From the NCBI GenBank assembly GCA_902766785.1, contig CACXEO010000083.1, positions 1 through 38,993 on the forward strand: a stretch of 38,993 nucleotides of DNA, in the 5' to 3' direction. The stretch is from Oscillospiraceae bacterium. GTDB taxonomy: Bacteria; Bacillota; Clostridia; Oscillospirales; Ruminococcaceae. Shown one piece after another: positions 38,910 through 38,993 of the stretch (within the stretch, counting starts at the first letter, position 1; each line of letters opens with the position of its first letter). The notes under the pieces were generated by a model, which saw only the letters and a list, made by a program, of their open reading frames with translations, was not told the origin of the DNA and did no database searches. The position numbers and the translations under genes were made by a program.

Positions 38910-38993
38910 AACCTCACGGCGCACGCAAAAGCAGAGCTTTTGGCGCCTGAGAGAACATTGCGCCTCCGGCTGAATAACCTCACGGCGCACGCA
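38907..38993. repeat. Terminal direct repeat with 66-bp period
   Basis: The same 21 bases, beginning AATAACCTCACGGCGCACGC, occur at 38907-38927 and 38973-38993. The unit between contains a small hairpin (AAAAGC, AGA, GCTTTT) and a GGCGC/GCGCC pair. The window ends exactly on the last base of the second copy, so the array may continue outside. Confidence 0.7.

Noticed and set aside
38907..38993. Start of a CRISPR array
   Set aside because: Only two copies 66 bases apart, the repeat is 21 bases, the intervening 45 bases are structured rather than spacer-like, and no cas gene is present.
30535..38993. Complete inducible prophage
   Set aside because: No integrase, replication, lysis, tail-tube or tape-measure gene and no flanking att duplication is visible in the window.

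Overview
The window looks like chromosomal DNA of a gut-type Firmicute, probably class Clostridia (Oscillospiraceae/Ruminococcaceae-like). This rests on strong AGGAGG ribosome sites, several well-placed TTG/GTG starts, near-consensus sigma-A promoters, a moderate-to-high GC content, and Clostridia-typical families (DUF3842, DUF6688-like, DUF6809-like, YDC/CmpB-type permease, an S1-domain Tex, RNase Y). The assignment is inference; there is no rRNA or other taxonomic marker. I saw no tRNA, rRNA, CRISPR array, integrase or transposase.

Region 1 (1-9.1 kb) holds housekeeping and sundry genes: a PHP phosphoesterase, a clan GH-A glycosidase, a small DUF3006-like protein, a leftward operon (unknown gene, tex, tam), a GNAT acetyltransferase and a MATE efflux pump. 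A small XRE repressor and a DUF6809-like gene then share a divergent control region with a repeated operator.

Region 2 (9.6-25 kb) is a sugar-utilisation zone. It has a MelA-type GH4 with a divergent AraC regulator, a GH31 alpha-glycosidase with its own AraC regulator, and GH42 beta-galactosidase plus an MFS transporter. Set among these is a five-gene rightward operon for membrane lipid/glycolipid synthesis: small membrane protein, HPr-like protein without the catalytic His, YDC permease, a GT4-PlsC fusion and a CDP-alcohol phosphatidyltransferase. A sensor-type AraC regulator faces it across tandem 19-bp direct repeats.

Region 3 (25-30.5 kb) is mostly leftward: DUF3842/HAD/DUF6688-like operon, a coiled-coil protein, two small XRE regulators divergent from a Cys-rich small protein, and rny (RNase Y).

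Region 4 (30.9-38.75 kb) is the most striking part. It is a compact, intact, rightward cluster of eleven phage-type structural genes: TerS, TerL, portal, HK97-type protease, decoration-like protein, major capsid, head-tail connectors, a tail-terminator-like protein, a small tail-associated protein and a gp27/XkdQ-like hub. It ends at a clear terminator with no tail tube, sheath, tape measure, lysis, replication or integration gene in view. A domesticated capsid, gene-transfer-agent-like particle or reduced satellite are the main readings. Beyond it lies an extended -10 promoter that runs into a repeated sequence with a 66-bp period, on whose second copy the window ends.
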